From NCBI GenBank assembly GCA_040757065.1, contig JBFLXR010000005.1:62001-126000 (forward strand): a stretch of DNA of 64,000 nucleotides, read 5' to 3'. Shown in pieces: positions 49,699 to 58,250 of this stretch (position 1 is its first letter; each line of letters begins with the position of its first letter). Origin of the DNA: JBFLXR01 sp040757065 (GTDB lineage Bacteria; Pseudomonadota; Gammaproteobacteria; Burkholderiales; Gallionellaceae). The position numbers were made by a program, and so were the translations under genes. Under the pieces are notes generated by a model. The model worked only from the letters and a program-made list of their open reading frames with translations, was not told the DNA's origin and did no database searches.

Positions 49699-50852
49699 TG
49701 CCGTTTCAGGCGCTGCAACGCGATCTGGATGCGCGCGCCGCGCAGGGTTTGCTGCGCAGGCGACGGACATTGAACACGCCGCAGGGGGGGCGCATCGAGG
49801 TGGATGGGCAGCCGTTGTTGTCGTTTTGCAGCAACGATTATCTTGGGTTGGCCAATCGTCCGGAGATTGTTGCCGCTTTGCAACAGGGGGCGCAGCGCTA
49901 CGGTGCGGGGGCAGGGGCATCGCATTTGGTGAGCGGTCATCTGGAGGTGCATGAAACTCTGGAGTGCGAATTGGCGGCCTTCGTCGGCAAACCGGCTGCG
50001 CTGACCTTCTCGACTGGTTATATGGCGAACCTCGGTGTCGTACAGGCGCTGGTCGGGCGGGGCGATACCGTGTTCGCGGATAAGCTGAATCATGCCTCGT
50101 TGAACGACGCGATGCTGTTGTCGCGTGCCGAGGTGAAGCGTTACCGCCATAACGATATGGCCCAGTTGGAACAATTACTGAGTGAGGCAACAAGCGGACG
50201 CAAGTTGGTGATTGCCGATGCGGTGTTTAGTATGGACGGCGATCTGGCACCGCTGCCGGAAATGCTGGCGCTCTGCGAGCGCTACGACGCTTGGCTGCTG
50301 ATCGACGATGCGCACGGTTTCGGAGTGTTGGGTGCTGAAGGGCGAGGAAGTGCGGCGCATTTCGGTGCGGATGCGCCGCGCCTGATTTATATGGCAACGC
50401 TGGGTAAGGCTGCCGGTGTTGCCGGTGCGTTTGTGGCTGCCGAGAAGGTCGTCATCGAAACCTTGGTGCAGCAGGCAAGAAGCTATGTCTATACCACAGC
50501 CGCACCGCCTGCATTGGCTGCAGCATTACAAGCTAGTTTGCGGTTGATGCGTACCGGTGATGCGTTGCGGGATCATCTGCGCGCCTTGGTGGCGCAATTA
50601 CGCGCCGGGCTGCAAGGGCTGCCGTGGCAATTGATGGCGTCGGAAACGCCGATTCAGCCGCTGCTGGTCGGTGGTAACGAAGCGGCGCTCGCGTTGAGTG
50701 AAGGGCTGCGTGCACGCGGCATTTGGGTGCCGGCAATTCGCCCTCCGACTGTGCCGCAGGGAACCGCACGTTTGCGGATGACTTTGTCGGCGGCGCATGC
50801 CGCGGATGACGTGGCTCAATTAATCGAGGCATTGCATGACCTTGCACGTTGA
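49698..50852 (+). CDS. bioF: 8-amino-7-oxononanoate synthase
   Basis: BioF condenses pimeloyl-ACP with alanine using PLP. The 384-residue protein has the N-terminal block LLSFCSNDYLGLANRPEIVA, GAGAGASHLVSGHLEVHETL, FSTGYMANLGVVQALVGRGD, the aspartate in LLIDDAHGFGVLGAEGRGSA, and the PLP lysine in ATLGKAAGVAGAFV. It overlaps bioH by 17 bp. Confidence 0.97.
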   Translation: MPFQALQRDLDARAAQGLLRRRRTLNTPQGGRIEVDGQPLLSFCSNDYLGLANRPEIVAALQQGAQRYGAGAGASHLVSGHLEVHETLECELAAFVGKPAALTFSTGYMANLGVVQALVGRGDTVFADKLNHASLNDAMLLSRAEVKRYRHNDMAQLEQLLSEATSGRKLVIADAVFSMDGDLAPLPEMLALCERYDAWLLIDDAHGFGVLGAEGRGSAAHFGADAPRLIYMATLGKAAGVAGAFVAAEKVVIETLVQQARSYVYTTAAPPALAAALQASLRLMRTGDALRDHLRALVAQLRAGLQGLPWQLMASETPIQPLLVGGNEAALALSEGLRARGIWVPAIRPPTVPQGTARLRMTLSAAHAADDVAQLIEALHDLAR

Positions 50853-51600
50853 ACGACAGGGTGCGGGCGAACCGTTGCTGCTGGTCCACGGGTGGGGAAT
50901 GCACGGCGGGCTGTGGGGGCCGGCGGTTGAGCAGTTGGCCATGCGTTACACCGTATTGCGGGTGGATTTGCCCGGACACGGCGCGAGTGCGCCGCAAGCC
51001 GATTACAGTCTCGATGCGCTGGTAGACCGATTGGCAACACAATTTACTTCCCCTCTGGCAGTGTGCGGTTGGTCGCTGGGCGGACAGGTGGCCTTGCGCT
51101 GGGCGCAACGTGCGCCGGAGATTGTGCGTAAACTGCTGTTGGTATCCAGTACGCCGCGTTTTGTGCAGGCCGAGGGCTGGAAGTGCGCAATGGCACCGGA
51201 TGTTTTACAAGCCTTTGCAGCCTCTCTGCTGGAAAACCGGGCGCAGACGTTGAAGCGTTTCCTGGCATTGCAAGTGCGCGGCGGCGAGAATGAGCGCGAA
51301 TTATTGACGGTGTTGCGCGCGCAATTATTCAGCCGGGGTGAGCCGGAGGCAGTGGCTTTGCGGGGCGGGCTGGAAATTCTGCGCGACAGCGATCAGCGAG
51401 CAGACTTGTCGGAGGTGGTACAGCCGACTTTGATAATAGCCGGTGCGCGCGATACGCTGACCCCGGCTGCCGCCTCGGAATATATGGCGGCGCAGATGCC
51501 GCAAGCGCGCTTGCGCGTCATGGAGGGGGCGGCACATGCACCGTTTTTGTCGCATCCCAAAATTTTTACGGATGAGTTGGTGAAGTTTCTCGATGAATGA
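50836..51600 (+). CDS. bioH: Pimeloyl-ACP methyl ester carboxylesterase
   Basis: BioH cleaves the methyl group from pimeloyl-ACP methyl ester, ending the BioC-BioH pimelate route. The 254-residue alpha/beta hydrolase has the oxyanion region LLLVHGWGMHGGLWGPAVEQ, the nucleophile elbow VCGWSLGGQVALRWA, the acid in IAGARDTLTP and the His in EGAAHAPFLSHP. It overlaps both neighbours (17 bp with bioF, 8 bp with bioC), showing tight coupling. Confidence 0.95.
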   Translation: MTLHVERQGAGEPLLLVHGWGMHGGLWGPAVEQLAMRYTVLRVDLPGHGASAPQADYSLDALVDRLATQFTSPLAVCGWSLGGQVALRWAQRAPEIVRKLLLVSSTPRFVQAEGWKCAMAPDVLQAFAASLLENRAQTLKRFLALQVRGGENERELLTVLRAQLFSRGEPEAVALRGGLEILRDSDQRADLSEVVQPTLIIAGARDTLTPAAASEYMAAQMPQARLRVMEGAAHAPFLSHPKIFTDELVKFLDE

Positions 51601-52465
51601 ATTTTTGATCGATAAGCGGCAAGTGCGCCGCGCATTTAGTCGTGCTGCGGAACATTACGATGCGGCGGCGGTGCTGCAACGCGAAGTGTGTACGCGCATG
51701 CTGGAACGTTTGGATTGCATCAAGCTTCAGCCGGGGCGGATTGTGGATGTCGGGTGCGGCACAGGCTGGGGGACGCGCCAGTTGATGCAGCGCTATCCGG
51801 CATCGCAAATGATCGCGTTGGATATCGCGATAGGTATGTTGCAACTAACCCGGGGACAGACGGGCTGGTGGCAAAAGCTATTCGGTGGCAGCAAGCAGCC
51901 GATGCCGCTGTGCGCTGATGTGGAGGCGTTGCCGCTGGCGGCGCAAAGCACCGACATGATTTGGTCGAATCTTACCGTGCAATGGTGCAATGATTTACCG
52001 GCCGCTTTCCGGGAGTTGCATCGTGCACTGAAGGTGGGCGGCCTGCTGATGTTCAGCACCTTCGGCCCCGATACGCTGAAAGAGTTGCGTTACGCCTTTC
52101 AGGGCGTGGACGGCTATAACCATGTGAACCGTTTTGCGGATATGCACGATGTCGGCGATATGCTGGTAGGGGCCGGTTTTGCAGATCCCGTGATGGAAAT
52201 GGAAATTCTGACGCTTACTTACGACGATGTGCGCGCAGTGTTGCAGGATCTGAAAAGCATCGGGGCGCACAACGTTACTGCAGGTCGGCAGCCCGGCCTG
52301 ATGGGTAAGCAGGTCTGGCAGCGCATGACGGCGCAATACGAGACTTTACGGCGCGATGGCAAATTGCCGGCTACGTTTGAAATCGTCTATGGGCATGCTT
52401 GGAAGGTGCCGCCGAAAAAAACTGCCGGCGGTGCGCAGATTATTCAAACGCCTTTCAAATTATGA
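51593..52465 (+). CDS. bioC: Malonyl-ACP O-methyltransferase
   Basis: BioC methylates malonyl-ACP with SAM so that the fatty acid machinery can build pimelate. The 290-residue protein starts MNEFLIDKRQVRRAFSRAAE. It has the SAM-binding GRIVDVGCGTGWGTRQLMQR, MIWSNLTVQWCNDLPAAFRE and LLMFSTFGPDTLKELRYAFQ, all characteristic of BioC. The insert at about residues 85-103 (QTGWWQKLFGGSKQPM) is longer than in E. coli. The stop overlaps bioD by 4 bp. Confidence 0.95.
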   Translation: MNEFLIDKRQVRRAFSRAAEHYDAAAVLQREVCTRMLERLDCIKLQPGRIVDVGCGTGWGTRQLMQRYPASQMIALDIAIGMLQLTRGQTGWWQKLFGGSKQPMPLCADVEALPLAAQSTDMIWSNLTVQWCNDLPAAFRELHRALKVGGLLMFSTFGPDTLKELRYAFQGVDGYNHVNRFADMHDVGDMLVGAGFADPVMEMEILTLTYDDVRAVLQDLKSIGAHNVTAGRQPGLMGKQVWQRMTAQYETLRRDGKLPATFEIVYGHAWKVPPKKTAGGAQIIQTPFKL

Positions 52466-53136
52466 GCTATTTCGTGACCGGCACCGACACAGGCGTCGGC
52501 AAGACGCTAGTGAGCTGTGCATTGCTGCATGCCTTACGGGTGCGCGGCAAGCGTGCGGTCGGAATGAAGCCAGTGGCCGCCGGGTTAGACGAACGCGGCA
52601 GGAACGAGGATGTAGAAGCCTTATGCGCCGCCAGTAGTTTCCGGGCGGCGAACGGGCAAGTGAACCCGTATGCTTTTTACCCGCCTGCGGCACCGCATAT
52701 AGCAGCCCGCTGGGCGGGCGCGGAGATCGGTCTGAACCGGATCGTCGAATCGTACCGCGAACTGGCCGGGCAGGCCGACAGTGTGATCGTGGAGGGGGCT
52801 GGCGGTTTTTGCGTGCCGTTGAATGAAACGGAAGATACCGCCGATTTGGCAGTGCGGCTCGGCTTGCCGGTGATTTTGGTGGTGGGCATGCGGCTGGGGT
52901 GTTTGAATCATGCCTTGCTGACGGCGCGCGCAATCGAAGCGAGCGGGCTACAATGCGCGGGTTGGGTGGCGAATGCCTGCACGCCAGATATGTTGTATTT
53001 GCAGGAAAATATCGATGCACTGCGGCAGCGACTGGCTGCACCCTTGCTGGGGGTGATCGAATACCAGCCGACGCCCGATGCGGAGCGGGCATCGGCGCAA
53101 TTGGATATGAGTAAACTGGAAAAAACGGATGGCTGA
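52462..53136 (+). CDS. bioD: Dethiobiotin synthetase
   Basis: BioD closes the ureido ring of dethiobiotin with ATP and CO2. The 224-residue protein from ATG 52462 begins MSYFVTGTDTGVGKTLVSCA (P-loop). It has GMKPVAAGLDE, VNPYAFYPPAAPHIAARWAG, SVIVEGAGGFCVPLNETEDT and GLPVILVVGMRLGCLNHALL. A frame extension to 52399 is inside bioC and rejected. Its end overlaps the following membrane-protein gene by 8 bp. Confidence 0.97.
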   Translation: MSYFVTGTDTGVGKTLVSCALLHALRVRGKRAVGMKPVAAGLDERGRNEDVEALCAASSFRAANGQVNPYAFYPPAAPHIAARWAGAEIGLNRIVESYRELAGQADSVIVEGAGGFCVPLNETEDTADLAVRLGLPVILVVGMRLGCLNHALLTARAIEASGLQCAGWVANACTPDMLYLQENIDALRQRLAAPLLGVIEYQPTPDAERASAQLDMSKLEKTDG

Positions 53137-53839
53137 GTTCGGCTTGTTGGCGGTGTTTTTGACTGGACTGCTGGGCGGCGTACATTGCCTCGGCATGTGC
53201 GGCAGCATCGTCGGCGTATTTACGGCGCAACTGCCTCAGTCGGGCGGGCGCTGGCCGTTTCATTTGGCCTATAGCGCGGGGCGCATCGCCAGTTATGCCG
53301 CTGCCGGGGCGCTGGTCGGTCTTTTGGGGCAGGCGGGGTTGCTGTTCCGCGATGCGGTGCCGGTGCAGCATTTGCTGTTTGCGCTGTCGAGTTTGATGCT
53401 GATGGCGCTGGGGCTCTATCTGGCCGGTATCTGGGGGATGGTGCGGCGCATCGAACAACTGGGCGGCGGGCTGTGGCGGCGCATTCAACCGTGGACGATC
53501 CGGCTGCTGCCGGTGAATACATTGCCGCGCGCCTTCGGTTTGGGCGCGCTGTGGGGCTGGCTGCCGTGCGGGCTGGTCTACAGCGTGCTGATCGCCGCAC
53601 TTGCCAGCGGCAGCGCCGGACAGGGCGCGTTGACCATGCTGGCGTTTGGTCTCGGTACATTGCCGAATCTGTTGGCGATCGGGTTGTTTTGGGAGCGTTG
53701 CCGCAACTGGGTGCAGTCCGAGCCGGTGCGGCTTGCAGCGGGCGGGCTGGTGGCGACGTTCGGTTTGTATGGTCTGGCTAAGGTGGCCTATACCTTTACG
53801 GTATACGGCTGGGCGGGGAGTTGTCATGTGCCTGCGTAA
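53129..53839 (+). CDS. TauE/SafE-like (DsbD_2 domain) membrane protein
   Basis: This 236-residue protein has six or so hydrophobic helices and the family hallmark GGVHCLGMCGSIVGVFTAQL near residue 16. A second half carries ALWGWLPCGLVYSVLIAALA. Paired cysteines in GVHCLGMC and LPCG are typical of this DsbD-like group, which is commonly found beside cbb3 oxidase and copper-handling genes. Copper transport or cytochrome assembly is plausible but unproven. It overlaps bioD and is followed within an overlap by the SCO1-like gene (14 bp), supporting a copper/oxidase role rather than biotin. Confidence 0.85.
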   Translation: MAEFGLLAVFLTGLLGGVHCLGMCGSIVGVFTAQLPQSGGRWPFHLAYSAGRIASYAAAGALVGLLGQAGLLFRDAVPVQHLLFALSSLMLMALGLYLAGIWGMVRRIEQLGGGLWRRIQPWTIRLLPVNTLPRAFGLGALWGWLPCGLVYSVLIAALASGSAGQGALTMLAFGLGTLPNLLAIGLFWERCRNWVQSEPVRLAAGGLVATFGLYGLAKVAYTFTVYGWAGSCHVPA

Positions 53840-54416
53840 ATGCCTGTCCGTTCTGCTGCTGGTTGTTTTGCTGGCGGGGTGCGAAGAGAAATTGCCTTCC
53901 CCCTTTAAAGCCAGCGAGGTGACTACGCAGTATGCGGGGGCGGATTTCCGCCTGCGCGACGCGCAAGGGGTCAGCCGAACATTGGCCGATTTCCGCGGCA
54001 AGGTCACGGTTTTATTTTTCGGCTATACTCATTGCCCGGATGTATGTCCCACCACGCTGGCCGATCTGGCGCAGGCGATGCAGTTGTTAGGCGCGGATGC
54101 GGCGAAGGTGCAGGTGGTGTTTGTTACGCTCGATCCCGTGCGGGATACGCCGGAAATGCTCGGACAATATGTGCCGGCGTTTCATCCTGCATTCATTGGA
54201 TTATCCGGCGATGCGGCTGCGACCGATGCGGCGGCTAAGGCATTCGGCGTAAGTTACAAAAAACAACCCGGCAAGAACGGCAGTTATACGCTGGATCATT
54301 TCGCCGGAACGTATCTGATTGGCCCTGCAGGGCGTCCGGTGTTGCTGGCACCTTACGGGCAGCGCGCGGAATTGCTGGCGCAGGATATACAACTACTGTT
54401 GCGCATGTCGCGCTGA
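53826..54416 (+). CDS. SCO1/SenC family copper chaperone (lipoprotein)
   Basis: SCO proteins deliver copper to the CuA site of cytochrome oxidase or act as thiol reductases for it. The 196-residue protein from ATG 53826 has a lipobox (LLVVLLAGCEEK, Cys19). The thioredoxin-like domain has the copper motif FFGYTHCPDVCPTTLADLAQ (CxxxC) and the distal histidine in YTLDHFAGTYLIGPAG. The order with the DsbD_2 protein matches copper/oxidase assembly clusters. No oxidase gene is in the window. Confidence 0.93.
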   Translation: MCLRKCLSVLLLVVLLAGCEEKLPSPFKASEVTTQYAGADFRLRDAQGVSRTLADFRGKVTVLFFGYTHCPDVCPTTLADLAQAMQLLGADAAKVQVVFVTLDPVRDTPEMLGQYVPAFHPAFIGLSGDAAATDAAAKAFGVSYKKQPGKNGSYTLDHFAGTYLIGPAGRPVLLAPYGQRAELLAQDIQLLLRMSR

Positions 54417-55916
54417 GTGAGGATGGACGGTAAAACGCCCCTGCCCCTGTTCGGTCAACTGTTCCCCGCAGTTACGCAGGAGAATCTTCCTGTGGTGGAG
54501 GAGCAGGTACACACACGCCTAAGAAGCTATCCCGCGATTATCTTTACCCACAGCGTGCTGGGGTTGCTGATCGTGCGGATGGCAACGGTCGGCGATGTCG
54601 TGCATTCCGTGCTGGCGGTGATGTTGGTGCTGTATGCCGCATTCATCTTAGGAGCCGGGCGTAATTTGAGCGCGACGTTTTTACTGGCGTTGCAACGCGG
54701 TTGGGAGCGACATGTGCTGCTAGAGGCGTTGGTGAAGCAAAACGAGTTGGCCGAAACGGCGCGTCGTCAGGCCGAAACGGCTAACCGCGAAAAATCGCGT
54801 TTTCTGGCGACGGCCAGCCACGATTTGCGGCAACCCTTGCAGGCATTGATTTTGTTCAGCGAAGCGTTGAAGGATGCGGCTAAGGAGCCGACGGTCGAGC
54901 GTCTGGCCGGGCAGATTGAAAGTTCGGTGCATGCTTTGTCGGGCATGTTCAATGCGTTGCTCGATGTTTCGCGTCTGGATGCCGGAGTGATCGAGCCGAA
55001 TTGGCAGCATTTCAGTCTTCAATCCTTGTTCGATCGTTTGTACGTCGAATTTCTGCCTCTGGCGCAAGTGAAAGGTTTGCAGTTCGATATGCCGTTCGAG
55101 CGCGGCGAGGGATGCAGCGGCGCCGATGGAGAATGCGCTGCGATGGCCTACAGTGATCCGCTGCTGCTAGAGCGAATTTTGCGGAACCTGCTGTCAAATG
55201 CGATTCGTTATACCGATAGCGGCAGTGTCAAATTGTCTTGTCGGTGTCTGGCGGGCGAAGTGCTGTTGGAGATACAAGACACTGGTTGTGGGATCAGCGC
55301 AGCCTCTTTGCCGCATATTTTCGAGGAGTACTATCAGGAAGACAACCCGAGCCGCAATCGGCGTCTTGGCCTGGGACTCGGGTTGGCCATCGTTCGACGC
55401 ATGGCCGATTTGCTGGGTTACAAGATTCAGGTGCGCTCTGCTCTGGGGGCGGGAACGACTTTCAGTTTCCGCGTCAAAATGGGCGATGAGGCGCATCAGA
55501 CTGAACCATATCAGGTGACCCATTCCGCACATGATTTATTCGGCGCAGCGGTAGCACTGGTAGAGGACGATCCGGATATTCGTGAGGCAACGGCCGAGTT
55601 AATGGGGCAGTGGGGCTGTAAGGTTTATGCCGGTGAAACGGTTGAAGAAGTCATCAGGAAATTGGAGGCTGAAGATGAACGTCCGGCGTTGCTGATTTCC
55701 GATTACCGTTTGCCGGACAAAATGACGGCGATTCAGGTGATAAAAACCTTGCGGTTGCGATATAACGCAGACATCCCGGCTTTGATCGTGACGGGCGATA
55801 CTGCGCCCGATACGTTGTATGAAATTCACTCCAGCGGAGCAATGCTGTTGCACAAACCGATTGTGCCCGGACGGTTGCGTTTCATGATGCACCGGATGCT
55901 GAGCAACGAACACTAG
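54417..55916 (+). CDS. Hybrid sensor histidine kinase/response regulator
   Basis: This 499-residue protein joins a short membrane input part (two or three helices, residues about 38-95) to a kinase core and a C-terminal receiver. The H-box is FLATASHDLRQPLQALILFS with His135, the N-box NLLSNAIRYTDSG, the G boxes QDTGCGIS and GLGLGLAIVRRMADLLG. The receiver (from about residue 375) has ALVEDDPDIREATAELMG, the phosphoacceptor in LLISDYRLPDKMT, and the lysine in LLHKPIVPG. No sensor domain other than the helices is visible. The start is GTG 54417 or ATG 54423, right after the SCO1 stop. Its output partner is not in the window. Confidence 0.92.
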   Translation: MRMDGKTPLPLFGQLFPAVTQENLPVVEEQVHTRLRSYPAIIFTHSVLGLLIVRMATVGDVVHSVLAVMLVLYAAFILGAGRNLSATFLLALQRGWERHVLLEALVKQNELAETARRQAETANREKSRFLATASHDLRQPLQALILFSEALKDAAKEPTVERLAGQIESSVHALSGMFNALLDVSRLDAGVIEPNWQHFSLQSLFDRLYVEFLPLAQVKGLQFDMPFERGEGCSGADGECAAMAYSDPLLLERILRNLLSNAIRYTDSGSVKLSCRCLAGEVLLEIQDTGCGISAASLPHIFEEYYQEDNPSRNRRLGLGLGLAIVRRMADLLGYKIQVRSALGAGTTFSFRVKMGDEAHQTEPYQVTHSAHDLFGAAVALVEDDPDIREATAELMGQWGCKVYAGETVEEVIRKLEAEDERPALLISDYRLPDKMTAIQVIKTLRLRYNADIPALIVTGDTAPDTLYEIHSSGAMLLHKPIVPGRLRFMMHRMLSNEH

Positions 55917-55945
55917 CGCGTCTGGTTCATCTTCCTTGCCGGAAC

Positions 55946-55951
55946 TATAAT
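55946..55951 (+). promoter_or_regulatory. -10 box upstream of dacA
   Basis: A perfect TATAAT lies 31 bases before the dacA ATG. The matching -35 is poor (TGGTTC or TTCATC). It probably starts the dacA-dat-ybeD-lipB-lipA transcript. Confidence 0.4.
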
Positions 55952-55981
55952 TCAACCTCTCTCGATTATCCGTTCGCCGAA

Positions 55982-57118
55982 ATGAAAATCTGGTTTGCAT
56001 TCCTGTTGTTGCTGCAATCGGCCTGGGCGTACGCGCAGCAAGCGCCGTTGCCCTCGCCGCCCGTGCTGGCGGCGAAAGCCTATGTACTGTATGACTTTAC
56101 CAGCAATCAGATGCTGGTGAATCAGGGCGGAGCGGAACGCAACGAGCCGGCCTCGCTGACTAAGATGATGACTGCGTACCTGACTTTTTCCGCCCTCAAG
56201 CAGAAAAAGCTGGAACTGACGCAAGCGGTCAAACCTTCGCCTGCCGCGACTGCTCCGCAGGGCGAGGAATCACGTATGTTTCTCGATCCGTTAAAGCCGG
56301 CGACCATCGACGAGTTGTTGCGTGGGCTGATCGTACAATCCGGCAACGATGCGGCGCGGGTATTGGCGGAAACGCTGGCCGGCAGCGAGGCGGCGTTCGC
56401 CGAGTCGATGAACAAAGAGGCGCAGCGTCTGGGTATGAAAGATACGCATTTCATGAACGCGACCGGGCTGCCACATCCGCAGCATTACAGCACGGCCTAC
56501 GATATGGCACTGCTGGCGGCGGCGATTGTGCGCGATCATCCCGATTATTACGCGCTCTACCATATTCGCGAGTACCAGTATAACGGCATCAATCAGGCCA
56601 ATCGCAACCGCTTGCTGTGGATGGATCCGTATGTGGACGGCATTAAAACCGGCCATACCGAACGTGCCGGGTTCTGTCTGGTGGCATCGGCGCGGCGCGA
56701 CTCGCGCCGGCTGATTTCGGTGGTGCTCGGCACGGCTTCTGACAGCGCGCGCGCGAGCGAAAGCCAGAAATTGCTGAATTACGGTTTTCAGTATTACGAG
56801 GCTGTACCTTTGTACAAGGCCGATCAGCCGGTAACCAGCGTGCGCTTGTGGAAAGGCACGGAGCATCAGTTGAAGGTCGGTTTCCGCAGCGACCGCATGG
56901 TAACGATCCCGCGCGGGATGCGCGCTCAGTTGAAGGCGGCGGTAGAAACCCGCCAGCCCTTGCTGGCGCCGATCGAATCGGGGCAAGCGGTCGGCACGCT
57001 GAAGATTAGCCTGAACGGTAAGCCGTATGTGTCGTTTCCGCTGATGGCGCTGGAGACTGTGCCGCAGGCCAACGTATTTGCGCGCGGGTGGGATACCATT
57101 CGCTTGTTCTTCCAGTAG
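55982..57118 (+). CDS. dacA: D-alanyl-D-alanine carboxypeptidase (PBP5/6 type)
   Basis: DacA trims the terminal D-Ala of peptidoglycan pentapeptides in the periplasm. The 378-residue protein has a signal peptide (MKIWFAFLLLLQSAWAYAQQ). The catalytic SxxK is in EPASLTKMMTAYLTFSALKQ, SxN in GLIVQSGNDAARVLAETLAG and KTG in YVDGIKTGHTERAGF. The C-terminal domain (LWKGTEHQLKVGFRSDRMVT) and an amphipathic end (NVFARGWDTIRLFFQ) anchor it to the membrane. The D-alanine released could be used by the neighbouring D-amino acid aminotransferase. Confidence 0.96.
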   Translation: MKIWFAFLLLLQSAWAYAQQAPLPSPPVLAAKAYVLYDFTSNQMLVNQGGAERNEPASLTKMMTAYLTFSALKQKKLELTQAVKPSPAATAPQGEESRMFLDPLKPATIDELLRGLIVQSGNDAARVLAETLAGSEAAFAESMNKEAQRLGMKDTHFMNATGLPHPQHYSTAYDMALLAAAIVRDHPDYYALYHIREYQYNGINQANRNRLLWMDPYVDGIKTGHTERAGFCLVASARRDSRRLISVVLGTASDSARASESQKLLNYGFQYYEAVPLYKADQPVTSVRLWKGTEHQLKVGFRSDRMVTIPRGMRAQLKAAVETRQPLLAPIESGQAVGTLKISLNGKPYVSFPLMALETVPQANVFARGWDTIRLFFQ

Positions 57119-57126
57119 GGGGGCGT

Positions 57127-57984
57127 ATGACGGTGTATCTGAACGGCGCATTTATGCCGATCGAAGAAGCCCGTATTCCGGTGCTGGATCGCGGTTTCAT
57201 TTTCGGCGACGGTGTGTACGAAGTGATTCCGGTGTATTCGCAACGTCCGTTCCGGTTGGAGGAGCATTTGAAGCGCTTGCAGCACAGTCTGGACGGCATC
57301 CGGCTTGCGAATCCGCATACCCCGCAGGAATGGGCGGTCTTGATTCAAGAGTTGGTTGCGCGCAACGGACACGACGATCAATATCTGTATCTGCACATCA
57401 CCCGCGGCGTCGCCAAGCGCGACCATGCTTTCCCCAACCCGCCGGTGCCGCCAACGGTATTTATGATGAGCAATCCGCTGGTTCCGCCTCCCGCCGTGTT
57501 GCTGGAGAGCGGGATTGCAGCCGTGACCGCGCAAGACAATCGCTGGTTGCGCTGCGACATCAAAGCGATTTCGTTGTTGCCGAACGTGTTGTTGCGGCAA
57601 GCTGCTGTGGATGCTGGCTGCATGGAGACCGTGCTGATTCGCGACGAAGGATTTATGACCGAGGGGGCGGCGAGCAACATTTTTGTGGTGAAAAACGGCG
57701 TGCTGCTTGCACCGCCGAAAGACCAGCTGATGTTGCCGGGGATTACCTACGATGTGGTGCTGGAGCTGGCGCAAGCCAACCGGATTCCATGCGAGGTGCG
57801 GCGGATCGGCGTGGAAGAGGTGCGCAGTGCCGATGAGTTGTTGCTGACCTCTTCGACCAAGGAGGTATTGCCGATCACCCGTCTCGACGGTCGGCCGGTG
57901 GGCGAAGGCAAGCCGGGCGCGATGTTCGCCCGCTTGCATGCCTTGTATCAGAATTTTAAACAGGATGTGATGCGTCAGGCATGA
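57127..57984 (+). CDS. dat: D-amino acid aminotransferase (class IV PLP)
   Basis: This enzyme interconverts D-alanine and D-glutamate with 2-oxo acids. The 285-residue protein from the ATG at 57127 has VYLNGAFMPIEEARIPVLDR, GFIFGDGVYEVIPVY, the PLP lysine in WLRCDIKAISLLPNVLLRQA, EGAASNIFVVKNGVLLAPPK and LLLTSSTKEVLPITRLDG. Class IV members include branched-chain and 4-amino-4-deoxychorismate enzymes. The D-amino acid call rests on overall pattern and the neighbour dacA. It overlaps ybeD by 4 bp. Confidence 0.88.
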   Translation: MTVYLNGAFMPIEEARIPVLDRGFIFGDGVYEVIPVYSQRPFRLEEHLKRLQHSLDGIRLANPHTPQEWAVLIQELVARNGHDDQYLYLHITRGVAKRDHAFPNPPVPPTVFMMSNPLVPPPAVLLESGIAAVTAQDNRWLRCDIKAISLLPNVLLRQAAVDAGCMETVLIRDEGFMTEGAASNIFVVKNGVLLAPPKDQLMLPGITYDVVLELAQANRIPCEVRRIGVEEVRSADELLLTSSTKEVLPITRLDGRPVGEGKPGAMFARLHALYQNFKQDVMRQA

Positions 57985-58250
57985 GTACGGATAAAGAAAC
58001 ATTGCTGGAATTTCCCTGTGACTTTCCGATTAAAGTGTTCGGGCTGGCGCAGCAGGGTTTTGCGCAGGCGGTGGCCGAAGTAGTGCAGCGGCACGACCGC
58101 GGTTTCGATGCCGCCACGCTGGAAATGCGTAGCAGTAGCGGGGCGCGTTATCTGAGTCTGACCTGCACCGTTCGTGCGACCTCGCGTGCGCAGTTGGATG
58201 CGTTGTATCAGGAGCTGAGCGCGCACCCGATGGTTAAGATGGTGCTGTGA
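57981..58250 (+). CDS. ybeD: DUF493 (YbeD) family protein
   Basis: This 89-residue cytoplasmic protein is of the YbeD family, which has an ACT-like fold and unknown role. Family blocks are ETLLEFPCDFPIKVFGLAQQ and YLSLTCTVRATSRAQLDALY, ending HPMVKMVL. It overlaps dat and lipB by 4 bp each. The dacA-ybeD-lipB gene order is conserved in proteobacteria, which suggests a link to lipoate metabolism without stating the mechanism. Confidence 0.94.
   Translation: MSTDKETLLEFPCDFPIKVFGLAQQGFAQAVAEVVQRHDRGFDAATLEMRSSSGARYLSLTCTVRATSRAQLDALYQELSAHPMVKMVL

Noticed and set aside
52460..54007. 515-codon open frame antisense to bioD and the membrane-protein gene
   Set aside because: It is rich in Arg/Pro/Ser with no conserved motif and covers well-identified plus-strand genes.
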